Assembly: GCF_034424375.1 (NCBI RefSeq)
Contig: NZ_CP139965.1
Location: forward strand, 6,262,001-6,326,000
Reading direction: 5' to 3'
Origin: Paraburkholderia kururiensis
GTDB taxonomy: Bacteria; Pseudomonadota; Gammaproteobacteria; Burkholderiales; Burkholderiaceae
DNA length: 64,000 nucleotides
The notes beneath the pieces were generated by a model. That model did not search any database. It saw only the letters and a list, made by a program, of their open reading frames with translations, and had not been told where the DNA came from. The position numbers were made by a program, and so were the translations under genes. This document shows positions 25,283-34,364 of this stretch, in pieces (within the stretch, counting starts at the first letter, position 1; each line of letters opens with the position of its first letter).

Positions 25283-28200
25283 TCACTGTCCGCCGTGCGG
25301 ATCGCTGTCTTTACCATCGCCCTCGCCTCGCGCGGCACGGGCCGCCGCGCGACGCGCGAGCCGGCTGTGCACGCCGGCGAAGACGAGCGGCACGAACAGC
25401 AGCGTGGAGACCGTCGCGAACAGCAGTCCGCCGATCACGGCACGCCCGAGCGGCGCGTTCTGCTCGGCGCCTTCGCCGAGGCCCAGCGCCATGGGCACCA
25501 TGCCGATCATCATGGCGAGCGCGGTCATCATCACCGGACGAATGCGCGTGGCGCCCGCTTCGAGCGCGGCGGTGAGCGGCGGCGCGCCCGCGGCGAGCCG
25601 CTGCCGCGCGAACGCAACCACGAGAATGCTGTTGGCGGTGGCCACGCCCACGGTCATGATCGCGCCCGTGAGCGCCGGCACGCTCAGGTGCGTGCCCGTC
25701 ACGAACAGCATCCACGCGATGCCCGCAAGCGCGGCCGGCAACGCGCTGATGATGATGAGCGGGTCGGCCCACGACTGGAAGTTCACGACGATGAGCAGAT
25801 AGACCAGCACGACGGCCATCGCAATGCCCAAGCCCAGACCGAGATACGACGAACGCATCGTGCTGACCTGGCCGCGCATCGTGATCGTCGTGCCGCGCGG
25901 CGCCGCGGCCTGCACGCCCGCAATGCGCTCTTCGATCTGCCCCGCCACCGAACCGAGATCGCGGCCTTCCACGCTCACCAGCAGATCGGTGACTGGCCGG
26001 ATGTTGTAGTGCGTGACGACCGCAGGATTCGTGTGCGCGTCCAGCTGCACGAGGTTGCCGAGCAGTTGCAGCGGCGCATCGGCGCGCGCCGAAACCGGCG
26101 TGTTGAGCAACTGGCCCACGGACGCGACGTTGTACTGCGGCGTCTGCACGGCGAGCGGATATTCCACGCCGTTGGCGGGATTCACCCAGAACGCGGGCGC
26201 GGTCTGCGAACTGCCGGACAGCGAAATCAGCACGTTCTGCGCGACGTTCTGCGCGTTGAGGTTCAACTGCTGCATGCGCGTGCGGTCCATCACGAGGCCG
26301 AGGGCGGGCTCGTCGTTGCGTTGGGCGATGTGCGCATCCACGGCGCCCGGCAATTGCCGGACCTCCTTCAAGAGGCGGCTCGCGAGCGCCATGTTCGCGT
26401 CCTGGTTCGCACCGATCACCTGCACGTCGATGGCCGCGGGCTGCCCGAAGTTGAGGATCTGCGTGATGATGTCCGCGGGCTGGAAGAAAAATTCGACGCC
26501 CGGAAAACGCTGCGGCAACAGCATGCGCAGACGGTCGATATAGGTGCGCGACGGCGGATGTCCGTCCTTGAGCGCAACCTGGATTTCGCCGTCGAGCGTG
26601 CCGATGGTGCCCGCGTTGCTGTACGAAAGATTGATGCCGCTATACGGCAGACCAAGGTTGTCGACGATGGTTGCCAGTTGCGCGGGCGGAATCACTTCGC
26701 GAATGGTGCGCTCCACTTCGTCGGCCAGCCGCGCCGTTTCTTCGATGCGATAGCCCGTGGGCGCACGCATGTGCAGGCGGATGTCGCCGGCATCCACGCT
26801 CGGAAAGAAGTCGCGGCCCAGCACGAACACGAGCCCGAGCGAAAGCACGCAGAAGCCGAGAAACGCGCTCGCGTAGACTCGCCGGCGCGCGAGCAGCAGG
26901 CTCAGCAGCACGATGTAAGCGGAGCGGATGCGCTCGAACGCGCGATCGAAGCCGTGATGGATGCGCTCGAACCGCGAAGGCGCCGCATTCGCGTGCGCCT
27001 TGCGATGCGAGAGCAGCAGCATGGCGAGCGTCGGCACCAGCGTACGCGAGAGCACGTACGACGCGATCATCGCGAACACCACGGCTTGCGCGAGCGGCAC
27101 GAACAGATAGCGCGCCACGCCGGTGAGAAAGAACATCGGCACGAATACGATGCAGATGCACAGCGTGGAGACGAGCGCCGGCACGGCGATTTCGCCCGCG
27201 CCTTCGAGAATGGCGTCGTGCAGCGGCGCGCCGAGATGCAGATGGCGTTCGATGTTCTCGATGGTGACGGTCGCGTCGTCCACGAGTATGCCCACCGCGA
27301 GCGCGAGACCACCCAGCGTCATGATGTTGATGGTCTCGCCCAGCGCGTCGAGCGCGAGCAACGACGAGAGAATGGATAGCGGAATGGACACCGCGATGAT
27401 GACCGTGCTGCGCCAGTTGCCGAGAAAGAGCAGGATCATCGCGGCGGTGAGCGCGGCCGCGATCAACGCCTCGCGCAACACGCCCTGCACGGCCGCGCTC
27501 ACGAACACGGACTGATCGAAGAGCGGCGTGATCTTCAGGTCTTGCGGCAGCGTATCGCGCACGTGCGGCAGCAGCGATTTCAGCGTGTTCACGACCTGCA
27601 GCGTGGATGCGTCGCCGCTCTTGAGAATGGAGATCAGCACGCCGCGCCGTCCGTCCTGGCGCACGACGTTGGTTTGCGGCGAAAAGCCGTCGCGCACGTG
27701 CGCCACCTCGCCCAGATACGTGGTCGCGCCGTTCACGGTCTGCACGGGAATGCGATTGAGGCCGGCGATGGTGTCCGGCGACGCGTTCATGTCCACGCGA
27801 TACTCGGTCTGCCCGAGCTTCGCGGTGCCCGTAGGCAGGATCAGGTTCTGTGCGTTGACCGCGTTCACGACGTCCGCGGGCGTGAGGCCTTTCGACATCA
27901 GCGCCTGCGAATCGATATCCACGGAAATGAGCCGCGTCTTGCCGCCGTAGGGATACGGCACCTGAGCGCCGGGAATCGTGATGAGTTGCGGGCGCAGGAA
28001 GTTCATCGCGATGTCGTTGAGCCCCTGCTCGCTCATCGTGTTGCTCGACAGTCCGAGCTGGATCACCGGAATGCTCGACGCCGAATAACTGATGACGAGC
28101 GGCGGCGTGGCGCCCGGCGGCATCTGGCGCAACTGCGCCTGCTCCGACGCGACGGTTTGCGCGATGGCGGTCTGCAGACTCGCGCCCGGTTGCAGGAACA

Positions 28201-28480
28201 GCTTGATGATGGCGATGCCCGGCAGCGACTGCGATTCGATGTGCTCGATGTTGCTGACCGTCGTGGTCAACCCGCGCTCGTTGACCGACGTGATGCGCTC
28301 GGCCATGTCTTTCGCGGAAAGCCCCGTGTAGTTCCAGATGATGCTGATGACGGGAATGTTGATGGACGGCAGCACGTCGGTGGCCATGGTCATCAACGCG
28401 AACGGCGTGGCCAGCAGAATCATGATGGCCATCACGATGAACGTGTACGGCCGCTTCAACGCGAGATTGACGATCCACAT
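25283..28480 (-). CDS. RND multidrug efflux pump, HAE1-like inner-membrane transporter
   Basis: 1065 residues, the normal size. First helix at 10-30 (RPYTFIVMAIMILLATPFAL), two large periplasmic loops and two sets of transmembrane helices. The proton-relay pair is present in helix 4 (GILVDDATVTIENIERH), as is LCICIVFVPMFFLTGVARYLFVPLAQAVV. It differs from classical AcrB at the N-terminus (MWIVNLALKRPYTFIV) and belongs with the MdtB/MexF-distant group common in Burkholderia. It is the first gene of the efflux operon; a LysR gene lies 230 bp upstream on the same strand. The substrate is unknown. Confidence 0.94.
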   Translation of the reverse strand: MWIVNLALKRPYTFIVMAIMILLATPFALMTMATDVLPSINIPVISIIWNYTGLSAKDMAERITSVNERGLTTTVSNIEHIESQSLPGIAIIKLFLQPGASLQTAIAQTVASEQAQLRQMPPGATPPLVISYSASSIPVIQLGLSSNTMSEQGLNDIAMNFLRPQLITIPGAQVPYPYGGKTRLISVDIDSQALMSKGLTPADVVNAVNAQNLILPTGTAKLGQTEYRVDMNASPDTIAGLNRIPVQTVNGATTYLGEVAHVRDGFSPQTNVVRQDGRRGVLISILKSGDASTLQVVNTLKSLLPHVRDTLPQDLKITPLFDQSVFVSAAVQGVLREALIAAALTAAMILLFLGNWRSTVIIAVSIPLSILSSLLALDALGETINIMTLGGLALAVGILVDDATVTIENIERHLHLGAPLHDAILEGAGEIAVPALVSTLCICIVFVPMFFLTGVARYLFVPLAQAVVFAMIASYVLSRTLVPTLAMLLLSHRKAHANAAPSRFERIHHGFDRAFERIRSAYIVLLSLLLARRRVYASAFLGFCVLSLGLVFVLGRDFFPSVDAGDIRLHMRAPTGYRIEETARLADEVERTIREVIPPAQLATIVDNLGLPYSGINLSYSNAGTIGTLDGEIQVALKDGHPPSRTYIDRLRMLLPQRFPGVEFFFQPADIITQILNFGQPAAIDVQVIGANQDANMALASRLLKEVRQLPGAVDAHIAQRNDEPALGLVMDRTRMQQLNLNAQNVAQNVLISLSGSSQTAPAFWVNPANGVEYPLAVQTPQYNVASVGQLLNTPVSARADAPLQLLGNLVQLDAHTNPAVVTHYNIRPVTDLLVSVEGRDLGSVAGQIEERIAGVQAAAPRGTTITMRGQVSTMRSSYLGLGLGIAMAVVLVYLLIVVNFQSWADPLIIISALPAALAGIAWMLFVTGTHLSVPALTGAIMTVGVATANSILVVAFARQRLAAGAPPLTAALEAGATRIRPVMMTALAMMIGMVPMALGLGEGAEQNAPLGRAVIGGLLFATVSTLLFVPLVFAGVHSRLARRAAARAARGEGDGKDSDPHGGQ

Positions 28481-28710
28481 GTGACAGCGTCGGGCAGGAG
28501 CAAAAGGCGGTCATGCCCAGGCGCGGGCGGTTCCGCATGATAGGAAAGCGCGCAGGGCGTACTGATGACGCCAAAATGGCGCGGCTGTCAGGAAAGGCTC
28601 GAACCGCAACGGCGGCTTGCCGTTCTGCGAGCGCCGGTCCCGCCTGTCGAAAGCGGCAGGACCGGCGTAGAGGTCTCGATCCGCGGGCGGCGGTTCAGCG
28701 AGTGTATGAA

Positions 28711-29736
28711 TCAGTTCACGAGTCGCAGCCGCTCGGCTTCGCGCATGTCCCGCACGTCGCGTACGTCGCGCGATGCACGGTGACGCATGCCGAATTCGGC
28801 GAGCCTGCCGTCGTGCGCGCGCAGCGCGGCTTCCTGCTCCGCGAGCATCTGGGGCACGCTCTTGCGCAGGAATTCGACGAACGTGCGGATCTTGGCATCC
28901 ACGTAGCGGCGCGACGCGTAGAGCGCGTAGACGTTGAACTGCTGCAGGCGATGCGCGGGCAACACATGCACGAGCGAACCGTCGGCAAGGCCGGGCAGCG
29001 CGACGGGCACCGGCAGCGGACCGATACCCATGCCTTCGCGAATCGCAATGGCGAGCGCCTCGGGGCTGTTCACCTGGAGCGAGGTGAGGCCCGCATGGCG
29101 AAAGCGTTCGCTGCCTGCGCCAATGGAAACCCACTGGCTCGCGGGCAGCCCTGATTCGGTGAGATGCACGCAGGTGTGCCGCTCGAGGTCCGCGAACGAA
29201 CGCGGCGCGCCGTGCTTCACGAGATAGTCGGGCGAGGCGCACAGAATGGCCGAGGTGGTGCCCAGATGCTGCGAAATCAGCGCGGAGTCTTCGAGTTCGG
29301 CGGCCACCACGATAGAGACGTCGAAGCCCTCCTCCACGACCGCGGGCATGCGCTGCGACAGCGTGAGGTCGACGGAGACTTCCGGCGCGTGCTGGCGATA
29401 GCGCGCGATGAGCGGGACCACGTAGTGGCCGAAACTCGATCCTCCGTATACCTTCAGGCGCCCTGCGGGGTTGGCCTGGGCGTCGGCGGCTTCGGCTTCG
29501 GCCTGGTCGATCTCGGCGAGAATCCGTTCGCAGCGCTGCAGGTAGCGCTCGCCGGCCTCGGTGAGCGACATGCGGCGCGTGGTGCGGTTCAGAAGGCGCG
29601 TGCGCAGCCGCGATTCGAGGTCGGTGATGGCGCGCGAGACCTGAGCCGTCGTCATGGCCTCGTTCGAGGCCGCCTTCGTGAAACTGCCCGACTCCACGAC
29701 TCTTACAAACATCCGCATGTTGCGCAGCGTATCCAT
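28711..29736 (-). CDS. LysR-family regulator, probable controller of the RND operon
   Basis: 341 residues. The winged helix (1-60) reads MDTLRNMRMFVRVVESGSF then TKAASNEAMTTAQVSRAITDLESRL. The CrgA-like substrate domain contains LKVYGGSSFGHYVVPLIARYR. It ends in a charged tail with the mini-repeat RDVRDVRDM. It lies upstream of and in line with the RND genes, 230 bp away. Its N-terminus is strikingly similar to that of the regulator at 40145, so the two are probably recent paralogues, each beside an efflux gene. Confidence 0.9.
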   Translation of the reverse strand: MDTLRNMRMFVRVVESGSFTKAASNEAMTTAQVSRAITDLESRLRTRLLNRTTRRMSLTEAGERYLQRCERILAEIDQAEAEAADAQANPAGRLKVYGGSSFGHYVVPLIARYRQHAPEVSVDLTLSQRMPAVVEEGFDVSIVVAAELEDSALISQHLGTTSAILCASPDYLVKHGAPRSFADLERHTCVHLTESGLPASQWVSIGAGSERFRHAGLTSLQVNSPEALAIAIREGMGIGPLPVPVALPGLADGSLVHVLPAHRLQQFNVYALYASRRYVDAKIRTFVEFLRKSVPQMLAEQEAALRAHDGRLAEFGMRHRASRDVRDVRDMREAERLRLVN

Positions 29737-29894
29737 TGCCTACTCCTGTCCATCCGGGTTTCGTGCCAGTCTGGAGAATGGACGAGCGGGGGTGACTGGA
29801 TGCTGACCCGTTCATGACAATGATGTCAGTTTGGGCGGCCCGCTGGACTGGCGGGCGGAGCGAGGGGGCACCCGAACCGCCCCTCTTTTCGTTC

Positions 29895-29948
29895 GATGTT
29901 CGATCGAACATCAAAAGGCTTGACGACGCTCGTTTACGAACATACGAT
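29895..29948 (+). promoter_or_regulatory. Sigma-70 promoter with an 18-bp perfect palindrome, upstream of MFS-GH31
   Basis: GATGTTCGATCGAACATC (29895-29912) is a perfect palindrome. Seven bases later TTGACG (29920-29925) and, after 17 bp, TACGAT (29943-29948) form a good promoter. The TGTTCG/CGAACA arms resemble IclR- or LacI-type sites. The predicted transcript has a leader of about 290 nt before the MFS start; I see no reading frame with a ribosome binding site in it. The wider gap (29737-30245) is divergent from the LysR gene. Confidence 0.65.
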
Positions 29949-30125
29949 GCCGATCAGGTAGGCACAACATCAGTCATCAGACAACTAAACGCGTTCGACG
30001 CAGAACATGAGCCGTTCGCCGAACGCAGTCGCCCGATGCACGACGGACGGCCAGCAGCCTCGTCTGGTCGACCCTCTGCGGAGGCGTTGACGAAGCGATC
30101 GTTGCTCCTTCGTCGGATCGATTTA

Positions 30126-30138
30126 GTTGTGCGACAAC
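30126..30138. promoter_or_regulatory. FadR/GntR-type operator candidate in the MFS leader
   Basis: GTTGTGCGACAAC is a palindrome whose core TTGTGCGACAA fits the FCD-type GntR consensus TNGTNNNACNA. It lies 108 bp before the MFS start, within the predicted leader. GntR regulators of this class often control sugar-acid genes. Confidence 0.4.
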
Positions 30139-30245
30139 CTACCAGAAAACCGGCTGGTCAGAGGCCAAGACCGAAGAGAGAGCCGCTTGCTCCGTCGCGT
30201 CCGTCATCCGGCGCGGCGGCAAAGGCGAGCAACGGGACAAACAGG

Positions 30246-31526
30246 ATGGAGACAACTTTGAAAACGATTAAAGGTCTGCGCTGGTGGATCATCGTGCTCG
30301 TCTGCCTCGGCACGATCATGAACTACGTGGCGCGCAACTCGCTCGGCGTGCTCGCGCCCGAACTCAAGCACGTCCTCAACATGTCGACCCAGCAGTACTC
30401 GTACGTGGTCGGCGCGTTCCAGATCGGCTACACGCTCATGCAGCCCGTGTGCGGGATCATCGTGGACCTGATCGGGCTGCGGCTCGGCTTTGCGCTGTTC
30501 GCGGCGCTGTGGTCGGCAAGCGGCGTGATGCACGGGTTCGCGACGGGCTGGATGTCGCTCGGCGCCATGCGCGGTCTGCTCGGCCTCTTCGAAGCGGCGG
30601 CGATTCCGTCGGGCATGAAGGCCGTGGCCGAATGGTTTCCGGACAAGGAAAAATCCGTGGCGGTGGGCTACTTCAACGCCGGCACCTCGCTTGGCGCGCT
30701 CATCGCGCCGCCGTTCGTGATCTTCCTCTCGCTGCGCCTCGGCTGGCAGTCGGCGTTCATGGTGACGGGCGCGCTCGGCTTCGTGTGGGCCGCGCTGTGG
30801 TACGCGCTCTACCGCTCGCCCGCGAAACACAGCCGCATTTCGGGCGACGAACTCGCCCTCATCAAGGACGGCCAGACCCAGGCGCCGCCCGCCAGCAAGC
30901 GCCCCGTGCGCGACATCCTGACTTCGCGCCGCTTCTGGGCCATCGCGCTGCCGCGCTTCTTCGCGGAACCGGCCTGGCAGACGTTCAGCTTCTGGATCCC
31001 GCTCTATCTCGCCACCGAACGGCACATGGACCTCAAGCAGATCGCCATCTTCGCGTGGCTGCCGTTCCTCGCCGCCGACCTTGGCGGCATACTGGGCGGA
31101 TATCTGTCGCCGTTCCTGATGAAGCACTTCCGCATTCCGCTCGTGTGGTCGCGCGTAGCCGGCGTGGTGCTGGGTGCCTTCATGATGATCGGGCCGGCCT
31201 GCATCGGACTCGTCGCCTCGCCGTACACGGCCATCGCGCTGTTCTGCGTGGGCGGCTTCGCGCACCAGATGATTTCGGCGCTCGTGAACACGCTCTCCGC
31301 GGACGTGTTCGACCCCGACGAAGTGGCCACCGCCAGCGGCTTCGGCGGCATGGCGGCGTGGACGGGCGGCCTCGGCTTTTCGCTGGTGGTGGGTGCGCTG
31401 GCCGACCGCGTCGGGTTCGGTCCGCTGTTCGCCTGCCTCGGCGCATTCGACCTGATCGGCGCCACGCTGCTGATCCTGCTGATTCGCGGCCAGACACGGC
31501 AGGAACGCGCGCTGTCCGCGGCGTGA
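30246..31526 (+). CDS. MFS transporter, anion:cation symporter (ACS/ExuT-like) family
   Basis: 426 residues, about 12 membrane helices. LGTIMNYVARNSLGVLAPELKHVLN in helix 1 and the following loop, GLLGLFEAAAIPSGMKAVAEWFP and the ACS mark SVAVGYFNAGTSLGALIAPP place it with hexuronate, galactonate and related sugar-acid importers. The ATG at 30246 has AGG five bases upstream; the much longer open frame upstream contains the promoter and is not coding. It forms an operon with the GH31 gene 31 bp downstream, suggesting uptake of a glycoside or an acidic sugar that the hydrolase then cuts. Confidence 0.88.
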   Translation: METTLKTIKGLRWWIIVLVCLGTIMNYVARNSLGVLAPELKHVLNMSTQQYSYVVGAFQIGYTLMQPVCGIIVDLIGLRLGFALFAALWSASGVMHGFATGWMSLGAMRGLLGLFEAAAIPSGMKAVAEWFPDKEKSVAVGYFNAGTSLGALIAPPFVIFLSLRLGWQSAFMVTGALGFVWAALWYALYRSPAKHSRISGDELALIKDGQTQAPPASKRPVRDILTSRRFWAIALPRFFAEPAWQTFSFWIPLYLATERHMDLKQIAIFAWLPFLAADLGGILGGYLSPFLMKHFRIPLVWSRVAGVVLGAFMMIGPACIGLVASPYTAIALFCVGGFAHQMISALVNTLSADVFDPDEVATASGFGGMAAWTGGLGFSLVVGALADRVGFGPLFACLGAFDLIGATLLILLIRGQTRQERALSAA

Positions 31527-31557
31527 GCCGTATTCGCATCCCAACCGAGGAAATTTG

Positions 31558-33981
31558 ATGACGTCGTTACTGCATCCGCCTGTCTTCGAACTTGCGCAAC
31601 GAGAAGGCAACACGCTGCGTCTCGTGAGCGAGATGGGCGCGGTGATCGAGATTTTCGTGCTGGAAGAGGACATCGTCCGCGTACGGGTGTTGCCCGACGG
31701 CACCGTGCGCAGTCCGCGCACGTGGTCGATCGCGCCGGGTACGGACGACGTGCCGCTCGAAGGTCGCGAGCGTCTCGACCTCTCGGGTTTCGCATTGCCG
31801 CGCTTTTCGCTGCGCGAAGAGGCAGAGCAGATCGTCGTGGAAACCTCGCAGGTGCGTCTCGAGGTCGCGCTGCATGGCGGCTATTGCGCGTGGTCGCTGC
31901 GTCGCGAAAACGCCTGGCATTCGGTGATGCGGGATCGCGCAACCCAAGCCTACAACTTCGGCTGGTGGGACGATCGCGCGTATCACTACCTGCGCCGCGA
32001 AAAGGGCGAGATGTATCTGGGCCTCGGCGAACGCGCGGGCGACCTGGACCGCGCCGGGCAGCGCTACACCATGGTGAACGTGGACGCGATGGGCTACAGC
32101 GCGCGCACGACGGACCCGCTCTACAAGCACATTCCGTTCTACCTCACGTGGCGCCGCGAAGCGTCGCTGGGCTTCGGCCTCTTCTACGACATGCTCGCGG
32201 ATTGCACCTTCGACATGGGCCGCGAGCTCGACAACTATCACGGCCACTACCGCTACTTCGTGGCCGAGCATGGCGACCTCGACTATTACTTCATTGCCTC
32301 GCCGGCTACGCCGCTTGCCGCCGTGCGCCGCTTCACGTGGCTCACGGGCCGCCCGGCGTTGATGCCGAAATGGGGTCTCGGCTACTCGGGCTCCACGATG
32401 ACCTACACCGACGCGCCCGACGCACAACGGCGCATGGGCGAGTTCATCGAACGCTGCCGCGAGCACGACATCCTCTGCGATTCGTTTCATCTTTCTTCGG
32501 GCTACACATCGATTGGCGCGAAGCGCTACGTGTTCAACTGGAACCACGAGAAATTTCCCGACGTGGAAGGCTTCGTGCACGGCTACCTGGAACATGGCGT
32601 GAAGCTGTGCGCGAACATCAAGCCGTGCCTGCTGCAGGATCATCCCGAGTTCGGGCTGGCTCATGCCGAGGGGTTGCTGATCCGCTCCACCGACGGCAAG
32701 CCGGCATGGGTCCAATTCTGGGACGAAGTGGGCGCCTATCTCGACTTCACGAATCCGGCCACCCTCGCGTGGTGGCGCGAACACGTCACGAACGCCCTGC
32801 TGCGCTACGGCATCGCCGCTACGTGGAACGACAACAACGAGTTCGAGATCTGGTCGCCCGATGCCGTCGCGCACGGCTTCGGTTCGCCGTTCCCGGCACG
32901 CGAAGCGAAGGTGCTGCAAACCATGCTGATGATGCGCGCCTCGCGCGACGCGCAGCGCGCATGGGCGCCGCAACAGCGGCCGTTCCTCGTCTCGCGCTCG
33001 GGCGGCGTCGGCATGCATCGCTACGTGCAGACCTGGTCCGGCGACAACTACACGTCGTGGGAAACGCTGCGCTACAACCTGAAGATGGGGCTGGGCCTCG
33101 CGATGTCGGGCGTGTCGAACATCGGCCACGACATCGGCGGCTTCTCGGGCCCCGCGCCCGAACCGGAACTGTTCGTGCGCTGGGTACAGTTCGGCGCGCT
33201 CATGCCGCGCTTCTCGATTCACTCGTGGAACGACGACGGCACCGTCAACGAGCCGTGGATGTACCCCGAGACCACCGCGCACGTCGCCGCGCTGATCAAG
33301 CTGCGCTATCGCTTCATTCCTTACCTGTACCAACTGCTGTGGGACTCGACGCAGCATTACGAACCGGTGCTGCGGCCCGTATTCGCCGAATTCCCGAACG
33401 ACGCGCGCTGTGCGACCGATGGCGACGACATGATGGTCGGCCCCGCGCTGCTGTTCGCGCCCGTGGTGGAAGCGGGCCAGACAGAGCGCACGGTGTGGCT
33501 GCCCGAGGGCGCACGCTGGGTGTCCTACTGGAGCGGCGAAACGTTCGAGGGCGGCCGGCACGTCACGCTGCCCGCGCCGTGGGACCAACCCGTAGTGCTC
33601 GTGCGCGAAGGCAGCGTGGTGCCGCTCAACGTGGCGGAACAGCATTTCGCAAAACCGAATGAACGACGCGCGTTCATCGTGGTCCCCTTCGAAGGCGTGG
33701 GCGCCACCACAGCTGAATGCATCGAGGACGACGGCGAGAGCGAAGCCTGGCGAGACGGCATGGTCGGCTTCTGGCAAGTGCGCGCCGAAGGCGACGCCGA
33801 AACGCTCGCGCTTTCGGTAGCGTGGACCGGACGCATGGAGCGGCCGGGTCATCTGCTGGGGCCGGTCGAAGTCTGGCTGCCGGCGTCGGAATCGAGGCGC
33901 ATTGTCGCGAAGAACGGAACGCTCGTTTCGCAGCACGCCGAAGGAGGCTGGATGCGCGTGTTGATCGAAACAGGCGCATGA
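31558..33981 (+). CDS. Glycoside hydrolase family 31 (alpha-glucosidase/alpha-xylosidase)
   Basis: 807 residues, full length for the family, with no signal peptide, so cytoplasmic. After an N-terminal beta domain comes the TIM barrel: LMPKWGLGYSGSTMTYTDAP, the nucleophile Asp425 in TWNDNNEFEIW, the acid/base Asp496 in TWSGDNYTSW, and GVSNIGHDIGGFSGP with HDIGGF as in YicI and other GH31 enzymes. A C-terminal beta domain follows. It probably hydrolyses an imported alpha-glycoside; glucose versus xylose specificity cannot be read. GAGGAAA precedes the ATG at 31558. It sits directly behind the MFS gene and is the end of that transcript. Confidence 0.92.
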   Translation: MTSLLHPPVFELAQREGNTLRLVSEMGAVIEIFVLEEDIVRVRVLPDGTVRSPRTWSIAPGTDDVPLEGRERLDLSGFALPRFSLREEAEQIVVETSQVRLEVALHGGYCAWSLRRENAWHSVMRDRATQAYNFGWWDDRAYHYLRREKGEMYLGLGERAGDLDRAGQRYTMVNVDAMGYSARTTDPLYKHIPFYLTWRREASLGFGLFYDMLADCTFDMGRELDNYHGHYRYFVAEHGDLDYYFIASPATPLAAVRRFTWLTGRPALMPKWGLGYSGSTMTYTDAPDAQRRMGEFIERCREHDILCDSFHLSSGYTSIGAKRYVFNWNHEKFPDVEGFVHGYLEHGVKLCANIKPCLLQDHPEFGLAHAEGLLIRSTDGKPAWVQFWDEVGAYLDFTNPATLAWWREHVTNALLRYGIAATWNDNNEFEIWSPDAVAHGFGSPFPAREAKVLQTMLMMRASRDAQRAWAPQQRPFLVSRSGGVGMHRYVQTWSGDNYTSWETLRYNLKMGLGLAMSGVSNIGHDIGGFSGPAPEPELFVRWVQFGALMPRFSIHSWNDDGTVNEPWMYPETTAHVAALIKLRYRFIPYLYQLLWDSTQHYEPVLRPVFAEFPNDARCATDGDDMMVGPALLFAPVVEAGQTERTVWLPEGARWVSYWSGETFEGGRHVTLPAPWDQPVVLVREGSVVPLNVAEQHFAKPNERRAFIVVPFEGVGATTAECIEDDGESEAWRDGMVGFWQVRAEGDAETLALSVAWTGRMERPGHLLGPVEVWLPASESRRIVAKNGTLVSQHAEGGWMRVLIETGA

Positions 33982-34031
33982 CATGGCCCCGGGGGGCCGC
34001 TTGCGCCGGCCCTCACCGCCTGACTCAAAGG

Positions 34032-34061
34032 TTGACGCCGCTTTGCGGCGGCCCCTACAAT
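34032..34061 (+). promoter_or_regulatory. Sigma-70 promoter of the mgtC-like gene
   Basis: TTGACG (34032-34037) and TACAAT (34056-34061) are separated by 18 bp. The spacer contains the small inverted repeat GCCGC-TTT-GCGGC. Confidence 0.7.
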
Positions 34062-34364
34062 CCGGCCCATCGCCGAACAGGAAGCCTCATCTTGGACAGT
34101 AGCTGTAGTCGACCCACAGCCCGTTCCGCCCGTTAATCCGCAAGCTTCGCGTCAGATTCTCTTCTGCCGCCGTCTTGCCCCAGGGCGGACGGCGTGCGTC
34201 GCCGTTATTTCTTTCCAGTCGCTGTTGCACGCGCGCCGTGCGACGTTCGTGCATGCGCTTGTCGCGCGTGTCGGGCGCTCGCGCGTGCGCGCCCGGCTTC
34301 CGGTCGGCCTTCGCATGCGTGTCATGCATGCCCTTCAATATGCGATAACGACCACAAGAAAACG
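34062..34364 (+). ncRNA. Long 5' leader of the mgtC-like gene, possible regulatory RNA
   Basis: About 295 nt separate the predicted transcription start from the MgtC start codon. The leader holds several GC-rich inverted repeats, for example around 34168-34192 and 34255-34310. MgtC leaders in other bacteria sense Mg2+, ATP or proline. I could not match this one to the M-box or another known riboswitch consensus, and no leader peptide with a clear ribosome binding site was found. The regulatory role is inference. Confidence 0.3.

Noticed and set aside
29814..30245. N-terminal extension of the MFS protein by 144 codons
   Set aside because: The segment contains the predicted promoter and palindromes, resembles no transporter N-terminus, and the ATG at 30246 starts the family-like sequence.
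34062..34364. M-box or other known Mg2+ riboswitch in the mgtC leader
   Set aside because: No M-box consensus block could be found by eye; only a generic structured leader is claimed.
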